Of a DNA stretch of 64,000 bases, positions 52,217 to 61,947 are shown piece by piece (the stretch's first letter is position 1; every line of letters starts with the position of its first letter). Source of the stretch: Methylobacterium soli (GTDB lineage Bacteria; Pseudomonadota; Alphaproteobacteria; Rhizobiales; Beijerinckiaceae); NCBI RefSeq assembly GCF_008806385.1, contig NZ_VZZK01000011.1, positions 1 through 64,000 of the forward strand, in the 5' to 3' direction. The notes beneath the pieces are model-generated. The model was not told the origin of the DNA and made no database searches. It saw only the letters and a program-made list of their open reading frames with translations. The position numbers and the translations under genes were made by a program.

Positions 52217-52819
52217 ATGGCTCCGGTGAAGACAGTCTGTGTGTATTGCGGCTCCGGGTTCGGCGAGGATCCGGCCTTCCGGCAGGCGGCGGAGGTGCTC
52301 GGCGCCGCGCTGGCGCAAGCCGGGATCGGCCTCGTCTACGGCGGCGGCAATGTCGGGCTGATGGGGACAGTGGCCCGGGCGGTTCTGGACGGCGGCGGCC
52401 ACGTCACCGGCATCATCCCGGATTTCCTGAAATCGCGGGAGCGCATGCTCGACGATATTCAGGAGACCATCGTGGTCGGCGACATGCACACCCGCAAGCG
52501 CCTGATGTTCGACCGCTCGGACGCGTTCGTGGCGCTGCCCGGCGGCATCGGGACCCTGGAGGAGTTGGTCGAGCAGCTCACCTGGGCCCAGCTCGGGCAA
52601 CACCGCAAGCCGATCCTGCTGGTCTCGATCGCGGATTTCTGGACGCCGCTCCTGACCCTGTTCGATCACATGCGGGGCCACGGCTTCATCCGGGCCGGGC
52701 TCGACCTGAACTATCTGGTGGCGCCCGACGCCGCCTCGGTCGTCCCGATGCTCTCGGAAGCGCTCGCCCGGACGAAGCCCGCGCCGGAGGCCGAGGAGTT
52801 CATCGTCGACAAGTTCTAG
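52217..52819 (+). CDS. LOG family protein (cytokinin riboside 5'-monophosphate phosphoribohydrolase type)
   Basis: 200 residues from ATG 52217, with GGAGGA at 52205-52210. VCVYCGSGFGEDPAF and VYGGGNVGLMGTVA open the fold; the catalytic motif is ALPGGIGTLEELVEQLTW. The family hydrolyses nucleoside 5'-monophosphates such as cytokinin precursors. Methylobacterium makes cytokinins, but other LOG-like enzymes simply salvage nucleotides. Confidence 0.9.
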   Translation: MAPVKTVCVYCGSGFGEDPAFRQAAEVLGAALAQAGIGLVYGGGNVGLMGTVARAVLDGGGHVTGIIPDFLKSRERMLDDIQETIVVGDMHTRKRLMFDRSDAFVALPGGIGTLEELVEQLTWAQLGQHRKPILLVSIADFWTPLLTLFDHMRGHGFIRAGLDLNYLVAPDAASVVPMLSEALARTKPAPEAEEFIVDKF

Positions 52820-52843
52820 GCACCGCCGCCGGAGCGGCGTGCC
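52820..52843 (+). terminator. Hairpin directly after the LOG gene
   Basis: GCACCGCCGC and GCGGCGTGC pair with one bulged base around CGGA. Starts at the stop codon; no U-tract. Weak terminator candidate. Confidence 0.35.
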
Positions 52844-53092
52844 TCGCGGCGTCGGGCTCGCCTCGCATCACCGAGCGCGGGCCGATCATCGATCGCGCGC
52901 CGACCGGCCGTGTCAGGCCGATGGGACATCGCGGCCCCCGCTCCGCGCGGGCGCCGCTGGCCTCAAAGCCGAATCCGAGCCGCATCAGTCACCGCGGCGC
53001 CCGGAAGCCGGAGCGGCCGACCGGGCGAAAAGACGATCCTCGCCGTACAGGCCGGCTCCGACGTCACGCCGGGGCATTCGAGCGGCGAAGGC

Positions 53093-53179
53093 TCAGTGCA
53101 GCCAGTTGGTGAAGAAATAGATCAGCAGGATGATCGGCAGCGGAATGCCGATGAGCCAGAGAAGACCACCCTTGAGCAT
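53093..53179 (-). CDS. 28-residue single-pass membrane protein
   Basis: The frame encodes MLKGGLLWLIGIPLPIILL followed by IYFFTNWLH; essentially the whole protein is one transmembrane helix. Start ATG 53179 is preceded by GGAG with 7 bases between. About 32 bases further upstream lies a GGAAC-N17-CGTT element, so the gene probably responds to the general-stress sigma factor. Small membrane proteins of this kind are common in such regulons but the role is unknown. Confidence 0.75.
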   Translation of the reverse strand: MLKGGLLWLIGIPLPIILLIYFFTNWLH

Positions 53180-53210
53180 GACGATTCTCCGTTGAACGAA
53201 AGCTCGACTC

Positions 53211-53236
53211 AACGAAGCGCGCGGTATTCGGGTTCC
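53211..53236 (-). promoter_or_regulatory. EcfG-type promoter
   Basis: Reading on the minus strand, GGAAC (53236-53232) is followed after 17 bases by CGTT (53214-53211). Both match the known alphaproteobacterial EcfG consensus without a mismatch. It drives the gene at 53093-53179, whose start codon is about 32 bases downstream. Confidence 0.75.
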
Positions 53237-53319
53237 TCCAAAGTCGGCCTGCCTCGGTGGATAAGCGATAGGCTGCTGCACGTTGCTTGCGCGGTTGCTC
53301 GCGGCTTGACGGAGAACGG

Positions 53320-56214
53320 TCACGCGATGGCGCGCGCCTCGCCGTTCCAGCGTCGCAGCAATCCGGGAATGTCGGAGGACGGGACGGGCCGGCTGAAGAG
53401 GTAGCCCTGGACCTCGTCGCAGCCCTCTTCGCGCAGGCGCGCGAGCTGAGCCTCGGTCTCGACGCCCTCGGCGGTGGTGGTCATGCCGAGGCTCGCGCCG
53501 AGGCCGATCACGGCTCGCACGATGAAGCCCGAATCGTCCGCCTGTCCGAGATCGCGCACGAAGGACTGGTCGATCTTGATCTTGTCGAACGGGAAGGAGC
53601 GCAGGTAACTCAACGAGGAATAGCCGGTGCCGAAATCGTCCATGGAGACGCGGGCGCCGAGCCCCTTCAGGCTGTGCAGCATCGCGGTGGTGGTGCCCGG
53701 ATTGGCGACGAGGACCGATTCGGTGATCTCGAGTTCGAGGCGCCGGCCAGGCAGGCCGCTGGCCGCGAGGGCCTCGCGCACGGCGCCGATGAGGCGCGCC
53801 GAGGTGAATTGCACGGCCGAGACGTTGACGGCGACCTTGAGGCCCTCCGGCCAGCGGCTCGCCTCCTGGCAGGCCCGGCGCATCACCCACTCGCCGAGCG
53901 GAATGATGAGGCCGAGCTCCTCCGCCAAGGGGATGAATTCGGCGGGCGAGATCCGGCCGCGCTCGGGGTGGTTCCAGCGCAGCAGGGCCTCGAAGCCGCA
54001 GACGCGCTCGGCGTTGAGATCGTAGATCGGCTGGTAATGAAGTTCGAAGCTCTCCGCCGCCACGGCCTCGCGCAGGTCGCGCTCCAGCAGGCGGCGGGCC
54101 TGCAGGCGGGCATCCATCTCGGGCTCGAAGAAGCGGAACGAGCCGCGGGCCTCGGCCTTGGCCCGGTCGAGGGCGACGTCGGCGTTCTTCAGGAGCTTGT
54201 CGCAGGACATGCCGTCGCTCGGCGCGAGCGAGATCCCGATGCTGACGCCGAGCGTCACCGTGTGGTCGGCGAGCGTGTAGGGGGCGCCGAGCACGTCGAT
54301 GATGCGGCGCGCCAGGATCGCGGCATCTTCCGGGCGGTCGACGCCGCGCTGGACGATGGCGAACTCGTCGCCGCCCAGGCGCGCGAGGCTGTCGACCTCG
54401 CGCACGCAGGCGCCGAGGCGGCTCGCGGCGGCGCGCAGCAACTCGTCGCCGCAGGGATGGCCCAGCGTGTCGTTGACGAGCTTGAAATCGTCGAGGTTGA
54501 GGCAGAGCACGGCGAAGCCGCTGTCGCGCCCGGCCTGCGCGATGGCGCTGTCGATCTGCTCGCCGAGGAAGATGCGGTTGGGCAGGTTCGTGAGGGCGTC
54601 GTGGCGGGCCATGAAGGCGATGCGCGCCTCCGCGTGCCGGCGCTCGGTGACGTCCTCGTAGGTGGCCACGAAGCCGCCATCGGCGGTCGAGCGCTTCTCG
54701 ATCGCCACGATGCGGCCGTCGCCGAGTTCCTGGACGAAGGTCCGGCCCTCCGCGCGCCCGAAGGCCTCAGCCTCCTCGACCTGCAGGTCGGCGACGGTGC
54801 GGCCCGGGTGGTTGCCGGCCTCGATGCAGCGTTGGAGCACGTCGCGGGCGCTGATCCCGGCCGCGATGCTTCCGGGCGCCAGCCCGTAGATCTCGCAGTA
54901 GCGCCGGTTGACCACCATCAGCCGATGATCGGCGTCGTAGAGGCAGAGGCCTTGCGACATGTTGTCGAGGGCGGCGTCGAGGCGCAGATTCGTGGCGGTG
55001 AGGCGCGCCTCCTGCTCCTTCAGCACGCTGATGTCGCTGCAGACCGCCACGAAGCCCCCGGCCTGGGTGGCGCTGCGGCTGACGCGCAGCCAGCGCCCGT
55101 CGGCGAGGCGCACCTCGCCGTCGCGGGCGAGCGTCCGCGCGGAATCGAGGACGCGCGCGGCCGGGTCGGCGCCGCGCGCGGGCAAAGCCGCCACCGGCGC
55201 GCCCGGCTCCATGGCGCCGGGCTCCATGGCGCCGGCCTGCCCGCCGAAGAAATCCGCCGCCTGGGCGTTGGCGAGGGCGATGCGGCCCTCCGCGTCGACC
55301 ACCACGACGCCCTCGCGGGAGCTCTCCAGCGCGTCGGCGAGCATGGCCTGGGCCGAGCGGCGCTGGTTGACCTCGCGGGCCATCATCGCCCGGATGTTGT
55401 CGCGCATGCTCCCCATGGCGCGCAGGAGCGCGCCGAGCTCGTCGCGCCCGCCGATCGGGATGGCGTCGTCGAGGCGGCCGGCCGCGATGCGCTCGGCCGC
55501 CGCCGAGGCCGCCTTGACGGGCCGCATGATGCGCCGGTTCAGGAGCCAGGCGACGACGGCCGAGAGCAGCAGCGCGATGCCGGTGGCGGCCGCGTAGAAG
55601 CGGATCTCGCTGGCCACGATGGTGCGGGCGGTCTGGCGATAGGTGAAGCCGTCGCCGGCCGTGTAGTTGACCAGCATGTCGATCTGGCCGTCGACCATGG
55701 CGGCCTGGCGGTCGAGCGCCTCCCAGGCCGAGGACGTGGCGGCGGTGAGGTCGAGGCCGCGGCGGATCTCGTCCCAGGTCGAGACAGCGCCCTGCACGGC
55801 GATGCCGGCCCGGGCGGCCCGGTCCGATTGCGAGCGCTCGACCGCGATGGTGAGGTCCTCGGCGAGGTTGATCGCCAGCTCGGCCAGCTCCGCGTCGAGC
55901 CTGGCGCGGGTCGCCGCATCCGGCGCGATGGTGCGGCGGACGAAGACGGCGCGCATCTTGGCGAAATCCGTCGCCGCCGCCCGCGCGTAATTGATCGACA
56001 TCAGCGACTGGTCGTAGGTCCGGTTGACCAGGAACCCGGCCTGCCGGATGCCGAGGGTCGCGTAGATGCCGAGCGCCCCCGTGATCAGGCTCATGATCAG
56101 GAAGGCGATGAAGATGCGCCCACGGATGGTCGACAGGCGGTCGGCGACGCGCCGCGGCGTGCCCGCCGCCGACATCTTTTCGCCATCGCTCGGTTCGGTC
56201 CGGTTCCGTCGCAT
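53320..56214 (-). CDS. HAMP-PAS-GGDEF-EAL protein (cyclic-di-GMP metabolism)
   Basis: 964 residues from ATG 56214; ATG 56175 (13 residues later) is the alternative. Two transmembrane helices enclose a periplasmic helical sensor of about 165 residues; then a HAMP (RRIMRPVKAASAAAERIAAGR), two PAS domains, a GGDEF domain with RLGGDEFAIV, and an EAL domain with GFEALLRW, the EITES motif, DDFGTGYSSL, KIDQSFV and EGVET. Both catalytic domains keep their key residues. Could make or break c-di-GMP according to an unknown periplasmic signal. A MEPGAMEPGA microduplication sits in the first PAS domain (55207-55235). Confidence 0.93.
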   Translation of the reverse strand: MRRNRTEPSDGEKMSAAGTPRRVADRLSTIRGRIFIAFLIMSLITGALGIYATLGIRQAGFLVNRTYDQSLMSINYARAAATDFAKMRAVFVRRTIAPDAATRARLDAELAELAINLAEDLTIAVERSQSDRAARAGIAVQGAVSTWDEIRRGLDLTAATSSAWEALDRQAAMVDGQIDMLVNYTAGDGFTYRQTARTIVASEIRFYAAATGIALLLSAVVAWLLNRRIMRPVKAASAAAERIAAGRLDDAIPIGGRDELGALLRAMGSMRDNIRAMMAREVNQRRSAQAMLADALESSREGVVVVDAEGRIALANAQAADFFGGQAGAMEPGAMEPGAPVAALPARGADPAARVLDSARTLARDGEVRLADGRWLRVSRSATQAGGFVAVCSDISVLKEQEARLTATNLRLDAALDNMSQGLCLYDADHRLMVVNRRYCEIYGLAPGSIAAGISARDVLQRCIEAGNHPGRTVADLQVEEAEAFGRAEGRTFVQELGDGRIVAIEKRSTADGGFVATYEDVTERRHAEARIAFMARHDALTNLPNRIFLGEQIDSAIAQAGRDSGFAVLCLNLDDFKLVNDTLGHPCGDELLRAAASRLGACVREVDSLARLGGDEFAIVQRGVDRPEDAAILARRIIDVLGAPYTLADHTVTLGVSIGISLAPSDGMSCDKLLKNADVALDRAKAEARGSFRFFEPEMDARLQARRLLERDLREAVAAESFELHYQPIYDLNAERVCGFEALLRWNHPERGRISPAEFIPLAEELGLIIPLGEWVMRRACQEASRWPEGLKVAVNVSAVQFTSARLIGAVREALAASGLPGRRLELEITESVLVANPGTTTAMLHSLKGLGARVSMDDFGTGYSSLSYLRSFPFDKIKIDQSFVRDLGQADDSGFIVRAVIGLGASLGMTTTAEGVETEAQLARLREEGCDEVQGYLFSRPVPSSDIPGLLRRWNGEARAIA

Positions 56215-56518
56215 CGAAACGCAGCAATCCTCATCCCATGCCGGGCGACCGTAGTTCGCACATCTTAAGAGGCGATTAGCCGAGATCGGCCGGCACGGAC
56301 CCCCATCCACGACGAGGCTAGCCGCGTGGCGGCGGCCCGTCCCGAAGGTCGAGGATGCCGTGCACTGCGCGTTCGGAAAGCTGTGTTGCCGGATCACGAT
56401 GGAACTTCGGACGCGCGGGCCGCATCCGCGCATATCCGTGTGCCGGAATCCAAAGAAGTCCAAAGCGGATTCTTAAACACTCGGCCGATAACGTTCGGGA
56501 CCGCGCCAGAGACCGCCG
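56215..56518. other. Divergent intergenic region
   Basis: About 300 bases between the GGDEF-EAL gene (minus) and the cupredoxin gene (plus). No clear promoter is seen. A GGAAC on the plus strand near 56404 is not followed by CGTT. Another on the minus strand near 56210 likewise lacks a -10. Confidence 0.4.
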
Positions 56519-56929
56519 ATGATTCTCGCCACCTCGCCTCTCGTCGACCCGCACGCCGCCCGTCCGGTCACCGCCCTGTCGCGGCGCCTGCGCCGGCTCG
56601 CGGCCAGCACCGGCCCCGCCCTCCTCGCCGGGATGCTGACCGGCCTCGGGCTCGTGACGACCATCGAGGCGAGCGGCCGGGTCATCTCGCAGAAGGGCCG
56701 CGCCTTCCAGCCCGCGAGCCTCGTGGTGGAGCGGGGCGAGACGATCACGATCGTCAACGACGACAGCGACCTGCTGCATCACCTCTACGTCGAGGCGGAC
56801 CGCTTCAACTTCGATTCCGGCGACCAGATGCCGGGCAGCCGCACGGCCATCACCTTCACGGAAAGCGGCAGCTTCCAGGTGCTCTGCGGCATCCACCCCA
56901 AGATGAAGCTCGCCGTCCGGGTGAACTGA
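56519..56929 (+). CDS. Cupredoxin-domain protein (methylamine-utilisation/plastocyanin-like)
   Basis: 136 residues. An N-terminal hydrophobic stretch (GPALLAGMLTGLGLVTTIEA) is a signal or anchor. The cupredoxin fold shows the type-1 copper ligands His in LLHHLYVE and Cys-x2-His-x3-Met in VLCGIHPKMKL. A periplasmic electron carrier is likely. The start has only a weak ribosome site. It converges on the RND adaptor gene. Confidence 0.85.
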   Translation: MILATSPLVDPHAARPVTALSRRLRRLAASTGPALLAGMLTGLGLVTTIEASGRVISQKGRAFQPASLVVERGETITIVNDDSDLLHHLYVEADRFNFDSGDQMPGSRTAITFTESGSFQVLCGIHPKMKLAVRVN

Positions 56930-56940
56930 GCCCGGAGGCC

Positions 56941-58215
56941 TCAGCGCGCCGCCGCCTGAACCGGCTTGCCCGGCTCGGGATCGGGCGCGCGCTCGATCGG
57001 CTGCCCGTCGCGCAGGTCCGGCGGCGGGCTGAGGACGATGCGCTCGTGGCCGGACAGGCCTTGGTCGAGCTCGATCGTCTGGCCGAAATCCCGCTTGATA
57101 TGGACGCCGCGCCATTCCGCGTGGCCGTCCTCGCGCATCACCACCACCTGCGTGCCGTTCTGGTTGAACACCAGGGCCTCGGCCGGCACCACGATGGCGG
57201 GGGCGGTACGGGGGATCTGCAGCGTGACGTAGACGTAGAGGCCGGCCCGCAGGGTCCCGTCCGGGTTCGGCACGTCGACCTGCGTGGTCAGGGTGCGGGA
57301 TGCGGTCAGGAGCGCCACGGAGCTGCGCTCGACCCGCCCCCGGAAGGCGCGGTCGGGCATCTGCGGCACCTTGATGCTGGCCTCGACGCCCGGGGCGACG
57401 CCGACCGCCGCGTTCTGCGGCACGTTCACGGAGATGCGCAGGATGTCGTCGCGGTCCATGGTCAGGAGCGGCGTGCCGCCCGCATCCGCCTTGACGAGGT
57501 CGCCGACATCGACGGTCCGGGTCGTCACCACGCCGTCGAAGGGCGCGACCACGTCCTTGAAGCCCGTCAGGGCCTTCAGGCGGTCCACCGTGGCGCCCTG
57601 CGCCTTGATGTTGGCCTCCGCCACCTTCACGCCGGCCTCCGCCGAGGCGAGGTTGGCGGATTGGCTCAGCACGCCGGCCTGCGAGTTGTCGGCGTTCTGG
57701 CGGGAGGCCCAGCCCTGCACCGCGAGGGTGCTGGTGCGGCTATTCGTGACGTTGGCGAGGTTCACGTTGGCGCGGGCCTGATCGACCATCGCCTTGGCTT
57801 GGAGGAGCTGCGCCTCCTGCTGGCCGAGCTGCGCTTCGGCCTGGGCGAGTTGCTGGTCGAGATCGGGCGCCGCGATCCGGAGCAGGATGTCGCCCGCCTT
57901 GACCCGGGACCCGATATCGACCCGGCGCTCGGCGACGTAGCCGGTGGCGCGGGCGAAGATCGCCGCCTTGGCGAAGGCCTGGGTCTCGCCCGGCAGGGTC
58001 AGGTCGACGGGCGTCTCGACCCGCTCCACCCCGGTCGTGCGCAGGCGCGGGACGAAGTCCTTGACCTTGCGCTGCGTCTCCGTTGCCGCGGCCCGCTGCT
58101 GCCATTTCCCGTAGCCGCCCCAGCCGAGGAGGCCGAGGGCGACGAGCCCGACGAGGAGGAACGGTCCCGTGCGCGGCGGCGGCGGGATCTCGTGCACGTC
58201 ACCGTGCGCTTTCAT
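56941..58215 (-). CDS. RND efflux periplasmic adaptor (membrane-fusion protein)
   Basis: 424 residues. One membrane anchor (GPFLLVGLVALGLLGWGGY), then the HlyD/AcrA architecture: a barrel-sandwich segment (FARATGYVAERRVDIGSRVKAGDILLRI), a coiled-coil hairpin (QQLAQAEAQLGQQEAQLLQAKAMVDQARAN), VVAPFDGVVTTRTVDVGDLV and a beta-barrel part with VPQNAAVGVAPGVEASI. No RND pump or outer-membrane channel is beside it: downstream is the convergent cupredoxin gene, upstream a tRNA. The pump must be elsewhere. Confidence 0.9.
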   Translation of the reverse strand: MKAHGDVHEIPPPPRTGPFLLVGLVALGLLGWGGYGKWQQRAAATETQRKVKDFVPRLRTTGVERVETPVDLTLPGETQAFAKAAIFARATGYVAERRVDIGSRVKAGDILLRIAAPDLDQQLAQAEAQLGQQEAQLLQAKAMVDQARANVNLANVTNSRTSTLAVQGWASRQNADNSQAGVLSQSANLASAEAGVKVAEANIKAQGATVDRLKALTGFKDVVAPFDGVVTTRTVDVGDLVKADAGGTPLLTMDRDDILRISVNVPQNAAVGVAPGVEASIKVPQMPDRAFRGRVERSSVALLTASRTLTTQVDVPNPDGTLRAGLYVYVTLQIPRTAPAIVVPAEALVFNQNGTQVVVMREDGHAEWRGVHIKRDFGQTIELDQGLSGHERIVLSPPPDLRDGQPIERAPDPEPGKPVQAAAR

Positions 58216-58368
58216 GAATTGCGGATCCTCGAGCCCGGAGACGCCAGCGGAATGTGGTAGACCCTATACCGTGCCGCCGCCCGGTCCTAGAGCCGCGCGA
58301 TGACGCATGCGACGGCGCACACAGCTGGAGCGCGAGCGTGCGACGTAAATGCAACGATTTAAAGAAAA

Positions 58369-58443
58369 TGGTGGGCGCGACAGGGATCGAACCTGTGACC
58401 CTTCGCGTGTGAAGCGAATGCTCTCCCGCTGAGCTACGCACCC
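58369..58443 (-). tRNA. tRNA-Val (anticodon CAC)
   Basis: 75 bases with encoded CCA. On the minus strand the 5' end GGGTGCG pairs with CGCGCCC before ACCA (one G-U pair); D-arm AGCTCAGCGGGAGAGC; anticodon stem TTCGC/GCGAA with loop TTCACAC (anticodon CAC); T-arm CAGGTTCGATCCCTG. The cloverleaf is complete. Confidence 0.97.
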
Positions 58444-58614
58444 GGACCGAGGGCCTTCTAGGGCCGGTCATGCGGCCGCGTCAAGCCCGATGCGGCCGGC
58501 GCCGCCGGGCCAGCCCGGTCGGTCGGCGCGGGATTGCGAGTGGAAATCATCGGCGGAATCGTAGCAAGATCGCTCCCCCGTGGCCGCAGGCATCGGGAGG
58601 TCTGGAGGCAGGCT

Positions 58615-59097
58615 GTGATCTCGGAATGGAATCTGCGATCCGGGATCGCCTACGCGGTCACGGATCTCGAGGGCCGGTTCGTCCAGGCCGACACGCGCTA
58701 CGCCGAAATCCTCGGGTACCCGGTCGAGGAATTGCTGATCAAGCGGGTGGCCGACGTCACGCATCCGGACGATTGGCAGGCCAATGCCCGCCTGCTCGAG
58801 GAGCTCGCCCGGACCGGGCAGCCCTTCAGCCTGCGCAAGCGCTACGTGCGCCGGAGCGGGCGCGCTGTCTGGGTGGAGGTGCGCGCCTCGATGCTCTGCA
58901 GCCGGGATGCGGGCGGCTCGCTCATCGCCGTCTGCCGGCCGCTGCCGGAGCTCAACGAGCCGAATCGAAATGCCATCCAGGGCTCGTTCAAGGCGGGGAT
59001 GCTCCCGGAGGCCGACCGCCACGTCCTGGTCCGGTCCTTCGATCGGATCGCGGAGAGCCGCGCCCTGCTCGACCGGACCGAGCGCTGGCTGCGCTAG
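58615..59097 (+). CDS. PAS-domain protein
   Basis: 160 residues from GTG 58615, which has GGAGG 6 bases upstream; a longer frame from 58534 has none. A single PAS fold ([66 protein letters not shown]) takes residues 10-110, followed by a helical tail. No kinase, GGDEF or helix-turn-helix is attached. Possibly a stand-alone sensor or a partner of a kinase elsewhere. Confidence 0.85.
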   Translation: MISEWNLRSGIAYAVTDLEGRFVQADTRYAEILGYPVEELLIKRVADVTHPDDWQANARLLEELARTGQPFSLRKRYVRRSGRAVWVEVRASMLCSRDAGGSLIAVCRPLPELNEPNRNAIQGSFKAGMLPEADRHVLVRSFDRIAESRALLDRTERWLR

Positions 59098-59176
59098 GGG
59101 CGAGCCTGCGGCCCGCGAGACCCGGCCTTGCGCGAACCGGATCGACGCCGCGCGAAAATCCGCTAGGACGTCGGCC

Positions 59177-60520
59177 ATGGAACCACTCGTCCGCTTCGCC
59201 CCCTCGCCCACGGGCTACCTGCATATCGGCAACGCCCGTCCGGCGCTCCTCAACGCCCTGTTCGCGCGGGCGCGGGGCGGGCGCTTCCTCTTGCGCCTCG
59301 ACGACACCGACCGGGAGCGCTCGACCGAGGCCTACGCGGCTGCGGTCGAGGAGGACCTCGCCTGGCTCGGCATCGTGCCGGACCTGCGCGCGCGGCAATC
59401 CGACCGGGTCGCGACCTATGACGCCGCGGCCGAGCGCCTGCGCGCCCTCGGTCGGCTCTATGCCTGCTACGAGACCCCGGAGGAGCTCGACCGGCGGCGC
59501 AAGCGCCAGCTCGGCCGCGGGCTGCCGCCGATCTATGACCGCGCCGCCCTCGCCCTCACGGCGGAGGAGCGCGCCGCCTACGAGGCGGAGGGCCGCCGGC
59601 CGCATTGGCGGTTCAAGCTCGACCACCGCACCGTCACCTGGGACGACCTCGTGCGCGGCCAGGCGCATATCGACTGCGCCTCCCTGTCCGACCCGGTCCT
59701 GATCCGGGCCGACGGCACCTACCTCTACACCCTGCCCTCCGTGGTCGACGATGCCGAGATGGGCGTCACGCACATCATCCGCGGCGAGGACCACGTCACC
59801 AATACGGGCGTGCAGGTGCAGATCTTCGAGGCGCTCGGCCGGCCGGTGCCGGTCTTCGGGCACCACAATCTCCTGACCACCGCGGATGGCGAGGGCCTGT
59901 CGAAGCGCCTCGGCCACCTGTCGCTGCGCGGCCTGCGCGAGGCCGGCTACGAGCCCGCCGCCGTGCGCTCGCTGGCGGTGCTGACGGGATCGGCGGAATC
60001 GGTGCGCCCCGTCGCCTCCCTCGACGAACTCGCGGGCCTCGTCGACCTTGCGCATATCTCGCGCGCCCCCGCGAAGTTCGATCCGCACGATCTCGACGCG
60101 CTGAACGGGCGCCTCGTCCACGAGATGCCCTTCGGTGAGGCCCGCGCGCGCCTCCTCGCCCTCGGCATTCCGGAGGACTACGCCGAGCCGTTCTGGGGCG
60201 CGGTCCGGGCCAATCTCCAGAAGGTCCGGGAGGCCCGCGACTGGTGGGTCGTGGTCGCCGGCCCGGTGATTCCGGCGCTCACGGACGCGGCTCTGATCGC
60301 CGCCGCCGCCGAGACCCTGCCGCCCGAACCCTGGGGCCCGGAGACCTGGAAGGCCTGGACCGGCGCGATCCGCGAGCGCACGGGCGCCAAGGGCAAGGCC
60401 CTGTTCATGCCCCTGCGCCTCGCCCTCACGGGGCTCGACCACGGGCCGGACCTCGCGGGTCTGCTGCCGCTCATCGGGCGCGCGCGCGTTGCCCGCCGTC
60501 TCGCCGGCGAGACGGCGTGA
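59177..60520 (+). CDS. gltX: Glutamyl-tRNA synthetase
   Basis: 447 residues from ATG 59177. Class I signatures: [19 protein letters not shown] (HIGH), the [11 protein letters not shown] loop, and the KMSKS-like GEGLSKRLG. The C-terminal anticodon-binding domain is present, so this is a full GluRS, not a GluQ-RS. Alphaproteobacteria often have two gltX genes; the somewhat short length suggests the second type (GltX2-like), which may charge tRNA-Gln for the amidotransferase pathway. That last point is inference. Confidence 0.9.
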   Translation: MEPLVRFAPSPTGYLHIGNARPALLNALFARARGGRFLLRLDDTDRERSTEAYAAAVEEDLAWLGIVPDLRARQSDRVATYDAAAERLRALGRLYACYETPEELDRRRKRQLGRGLPPIYDRAALALTAEERAAYEAEGRRPHWRFKLDHRTVTWDDLVRGQAHIDCASLSDPVLIRADGTYLYTLPSVVDDAEMGVTHIIRGEDHVTNTGVQVQIFEALGRPVPVFGHHNLLTTADGEGLSKRLGHLSLRGLREAGYEPAAVRSLAVLTGSAESVRPVASLDELAGLVDLAHISRAPAKFDPHDLDALNGRLVHEMPFGEARARLLALGIPEDYAEPFWGAVRANLQKVREARDWWVVVAGPVIPALTDAALIAAAAETLPPEPWGPETWKAWTGAIRERTGAKGKALFMPLRLALTGLDHGPDLAGLLPLIGRARVARRLAGETA

Positions 60521-60575
60521 GGCCGGCGCCTTCCGTCCTGCCCCCTCGCCCCGCGATCGTCCGGATGCGGGCCGG

Positions 60576-61790
60576 TTACGTCGTCCTGAGCGGCGCGAGG
60601 CGCGCGAGGCGGATCGCGATCGCCAGGGCGATGCCGTAGAGGCCGCCGACGAAGACCACGACGCCGGTCCAGCCCGAATGGGCGAAGAACCAGCCGCCGG
60701 CCGTGCCGAGGATCGAGGAGCCGAGGTAATAGAGGCAGAGATAGATCGACGAGGCCTGGGCGCGGTCGCGCAGGGCCCGGCGCCCGATCCAGCTCGACGC
60801 CACCGAATGGGCCCCGAAGAAGCCCACCGTCACGACCACGATCCCGGCGATGATGACCCAGAGGTTCTGCGACAAGGTCATGAGGATGCCGACGAGCCCG
60901 ACCGTGATGGCGAGCCAGAGCACCTTGCGGCGCCCGAGCCGGCTCGCGATCTCGCCGGTGAGGGCGGAGCTCGCGGTGCCGGCGAGATAGACGACGAAGA
61001 TCGCCCCGATGGCGCTCTGGCTCAGGGAGAAGGGCGGATCCAGCAGGCGGAAGCCGATGTAATTGTAGATGCAGACGAAGCCGCCCATCAGCAGGAAGGC
61101 CTCGGAAAAGAGCCAGGGCAGGCCGGGATCGCGGAAATGCTGGCCGAAGGTGGCCGGAACCGCGCGCCAGGCGAGATCGCTGCGCACGAAGCGCCGCGAG
61201 GGCGGCAGCGCCCGCCAGAAGGCGATGGCGGCCAACAGAGCCAGGACCCCGATGGTGCCGAGCCCGAGCCGCCAGGAGCCGTGATCGGCGATGACGCCGG
61301 CGATCAGGCGCCCGACCATGCCCCCGAGCGCATTGCCGCCGATGAGGAGCCCCATCGACAGGCCGATGGAGCGCCCGTGCATCTCCTCGCTGAGATACGC
61401 CATGGCGACCGCCGGCAATCCGCTCGCGGTGAGCCCCGTGAGGGCGCGCAGGACCAGGAAGCCGTGCCAGCTCGGCACCAGGGCGGCCACGATGGTGAGG
61501 AGCGCCGAGGCGAAGAGCGAGGCGGTCATCACGGGCTTGCGGCCCCAGACCTCCGAGAGCGGGCTGACGACCAGCAGCGCGATCGCCAGCATGGCGCAGG
61601 GCAGCGACAGCGCGAGGCTGCTCTCGGCCGGCGAGACCCCGAAATCCTCCGCATAGACCGGCAGCAGGGGCTGCACCCCGTAGAGCACCGCGAAGGTGGA
61701 GAAACCGGCCGCCGCCAGCGCGATCGTGGTCCGGCGAAAGACCGGCGTCCCGGCCTCGATCAACCGGGCGCTCGCCTCGTCCATGCTCAT
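60576..61790 (-). CDS. MFS transporter (YnfM/AraJ-like)
   Basis: 404 residues, 12 helices, start ATG 61790 with GGAG upstream. Family marks: FSTFAVLYGVQPLLPVYAEDFGVSPAESSLALS, SPLSEVWGRKPVM, ALTGLTASGLPAVAMAYLSEE and EIASRLGRRKVLW in the second half. Drug or metabolite efflux is likely. Single gene. Confidence 0.9.
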   Translation of the reverse strand: MSMDEASARLIEAGTPVFRRTTIALAAAGFSTFAVLYGVQPLLPVYAEDFGVSPAESSLALSLPCAMLAIALLVVSPLSEVWGRKPVMTASLFASALLTIVAALVPSWHGFLVLRALTGLTASGLPAVAMAYLSEEMHGRSIGLSMGLLIGGNALGGMVGRLIAGVIADHGSWRLGLGTIGVLALLAAIAFWRALPPSRRFVRSDLAWRAVPATFGQHFRDPGLPWLFSEAFLLMGGFVCIYNYIGFRLLDPPFSLSQSAIGAIFVVYLAGTASSALTGEIASRLGRRKVLWLAITVGLVGILMTLSQNLWVIIAGIVVVTVGFFGAHSVASSWIGRRALRDRAQASSIYLCLYYLGSSILGTAGGWFFAHSGWTGVVVFVGGLYGIALAIAIRLARLAPLRTT

Positions 61791-61908
61791 GCTGCTCCCG
61801 CATTCCGCGCGCCGGCCCCGAGCGTGTTGGGCCCGGTCGCCGGCGCCGTCAACCGGAAGTCGCCGTGGCCGCAGGGCAGCGGCGCAACCCTGTCACGCGC
61901 GTGGCCCT

Positions 61909-61937
61909 CCCCGCGGCGCCTGCCCGGCGCCGCGGGG
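61909..61937 (-). terminator. Strong GC hairpin, probable terminator of the OmpA gene
   Basis: A perfect 12-bp stem, CCCCGCGGCGCC with GGCGCCGCGGGG, around TGCCC, 11 bases after the OmpA stop on the minus strand. No U-tract. Confidence 0.6.
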
Positions 61938-61947
61938 GCCCGCCCGC

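Noticed and set aside
53287..56268. Plus-strand frame opposite the GGDEF-EAL gene
   Set aside because: No start context and no domains; the minus-strand protein has every catalytic motif.
58199..58471. Open frame overlapping tRNA-Val
   Set aside because: The RNA fold is complete; the frame is accidental.
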